A stretch of 10,101 nt of DNA from Candidatus Neomicrothrix sp. UBA4542 (lineage in GTDB: Bacteria; Actinomycetota; Acidimicrobiia; Acidimicrobiales; Poriferisodalaceae): assembly GCA_002388005.1 (NCBI GenBank), contig DGLO01000084.1:1-10101 (forward strand). Reading direction: 5' to 3'. How positions within the stretch are numbered: position 1 is the stretch's first letter; the number at the start of each line of letters is the position of its first letter. Both the position numbers and the translations under genes were made by a program. The notes under the pieces were generated by a model. That model was not told where the DNA came from, made no database searches, and was given only the letters and a program-made list of their open reading frames with translations. This document shows positions 9,932-10,101 of this stretch, piece after piece.

Positions 9932-10101
9932 ATGCCACGCAATCAACCGCTTGACCGCGTGCGAAACATCGGCATCATGGCTCACATTGATGCTGGGAAA
10001 ACGACCACAACAGAGCGCATCCTCTATTACACCGGCGTCAACTACAAAATCGGTGAGGTTCACGACGGCGCCGCGACCATGGATTGGATGGAACAAGAAC
10101 A
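9932..10101 (+). CDS. fusA: elongation factor G, N-terminal part (partial)
   Basis: EF-G is the GTPase that drives translocation of tRNA and mRNA on the ribosome and helps recycle ribosomes. Only 56 codons are in the window, and the gene runs off the right edge. The start ATG gives MPRNQPLDRVRNIGIMAHID and AHIDAGKT at 17-24, the P-loop with Lys23 and Thr24, followed by TERILYYTGVNYKIGEVHDG and MDWMEQE, which precede switch I. This is the standard EF-G N-terminus. AAGG at 9918-9921 lies 10 nt upstream and is a modest Shine-Dalgarno. Its place after rpsG is the canonical str operon order. A paralogous EF-G cannot be fully excluded from this fragment, but the context favours the main fusA. Confidence 0.97.
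   Translation, partial: MPRNQPLDRVRNIGIMAHIDAGKTTTTERILYYTGVNYKIGEVHDGAATMDWMEQE

Overview
This window is a housekeeping segment of an actinobacterial chromosome: the 3' end of the rplJL-rpoBC cluster joined to the start of the str operon (rpsL-rpsG-fusA), all on the + strand. Both RNA polymerase subunits are of actinobacterial type. The beta' N-terminus resembles the mycobacterial one, a long acidic coiled-coil insert sits at about residues 155-240 of beta', and beta has no large extra domain. The sequence is clearly diverged from Mycobacterium and Streptomyces. My best guess is a deep-branching class such as Acidimicrobiia, possibly marine or freshwater; that placement is inference from remembered sequences.

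Layout: the last codons of rplJ (1-28); rplL (98-481); a 170-nt spacer with two inverted repeats and a strong ribosome binding site; rpoB from a TTG start (652-4251); a 46-nt gap almost filled by a possible 17-codon ORF that overlaps both the rpoB stop and the rpoC start; rpoC (4298-8194); an unrecognised small gene with a lipoprotein-like signal (8205-8756); a 196-nt spacer with a plausible sigma-70-type promoter; rpsL (8953-9324); rpsG (9326-9796, one base after rpsL); a 135-nt spacer with an extremely C-rich tract; and the first 56 codons of fusA (9932 to the end).

The genes supply ribosomal stalk proteins L10 and L7/L12, the beta and beta' subunits of RNA polymerase, decoding-centre proteins S12 and S7, and elongation factor G. 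No mobile element, CRISPR array, tRNA or rRNA was seen.

The most unusual point is in beta'. The N-terminal zinc ribbon is intact (Cys60, 62, 75, 78), but all four cysteines of the second structural zinc site are replaced (Pro887, Asp964, Ser971, Ala974) with the family spacing kept, and residues 722-1298 contain no cysteine. Other points are the possible coupling mini-ORF between rpoB and rpoC, the orphan lipoprotein-like gene between rpoC and rpsL, a perfect 22-bp palindrome early in rpoB, and the C-rich fusA leader.
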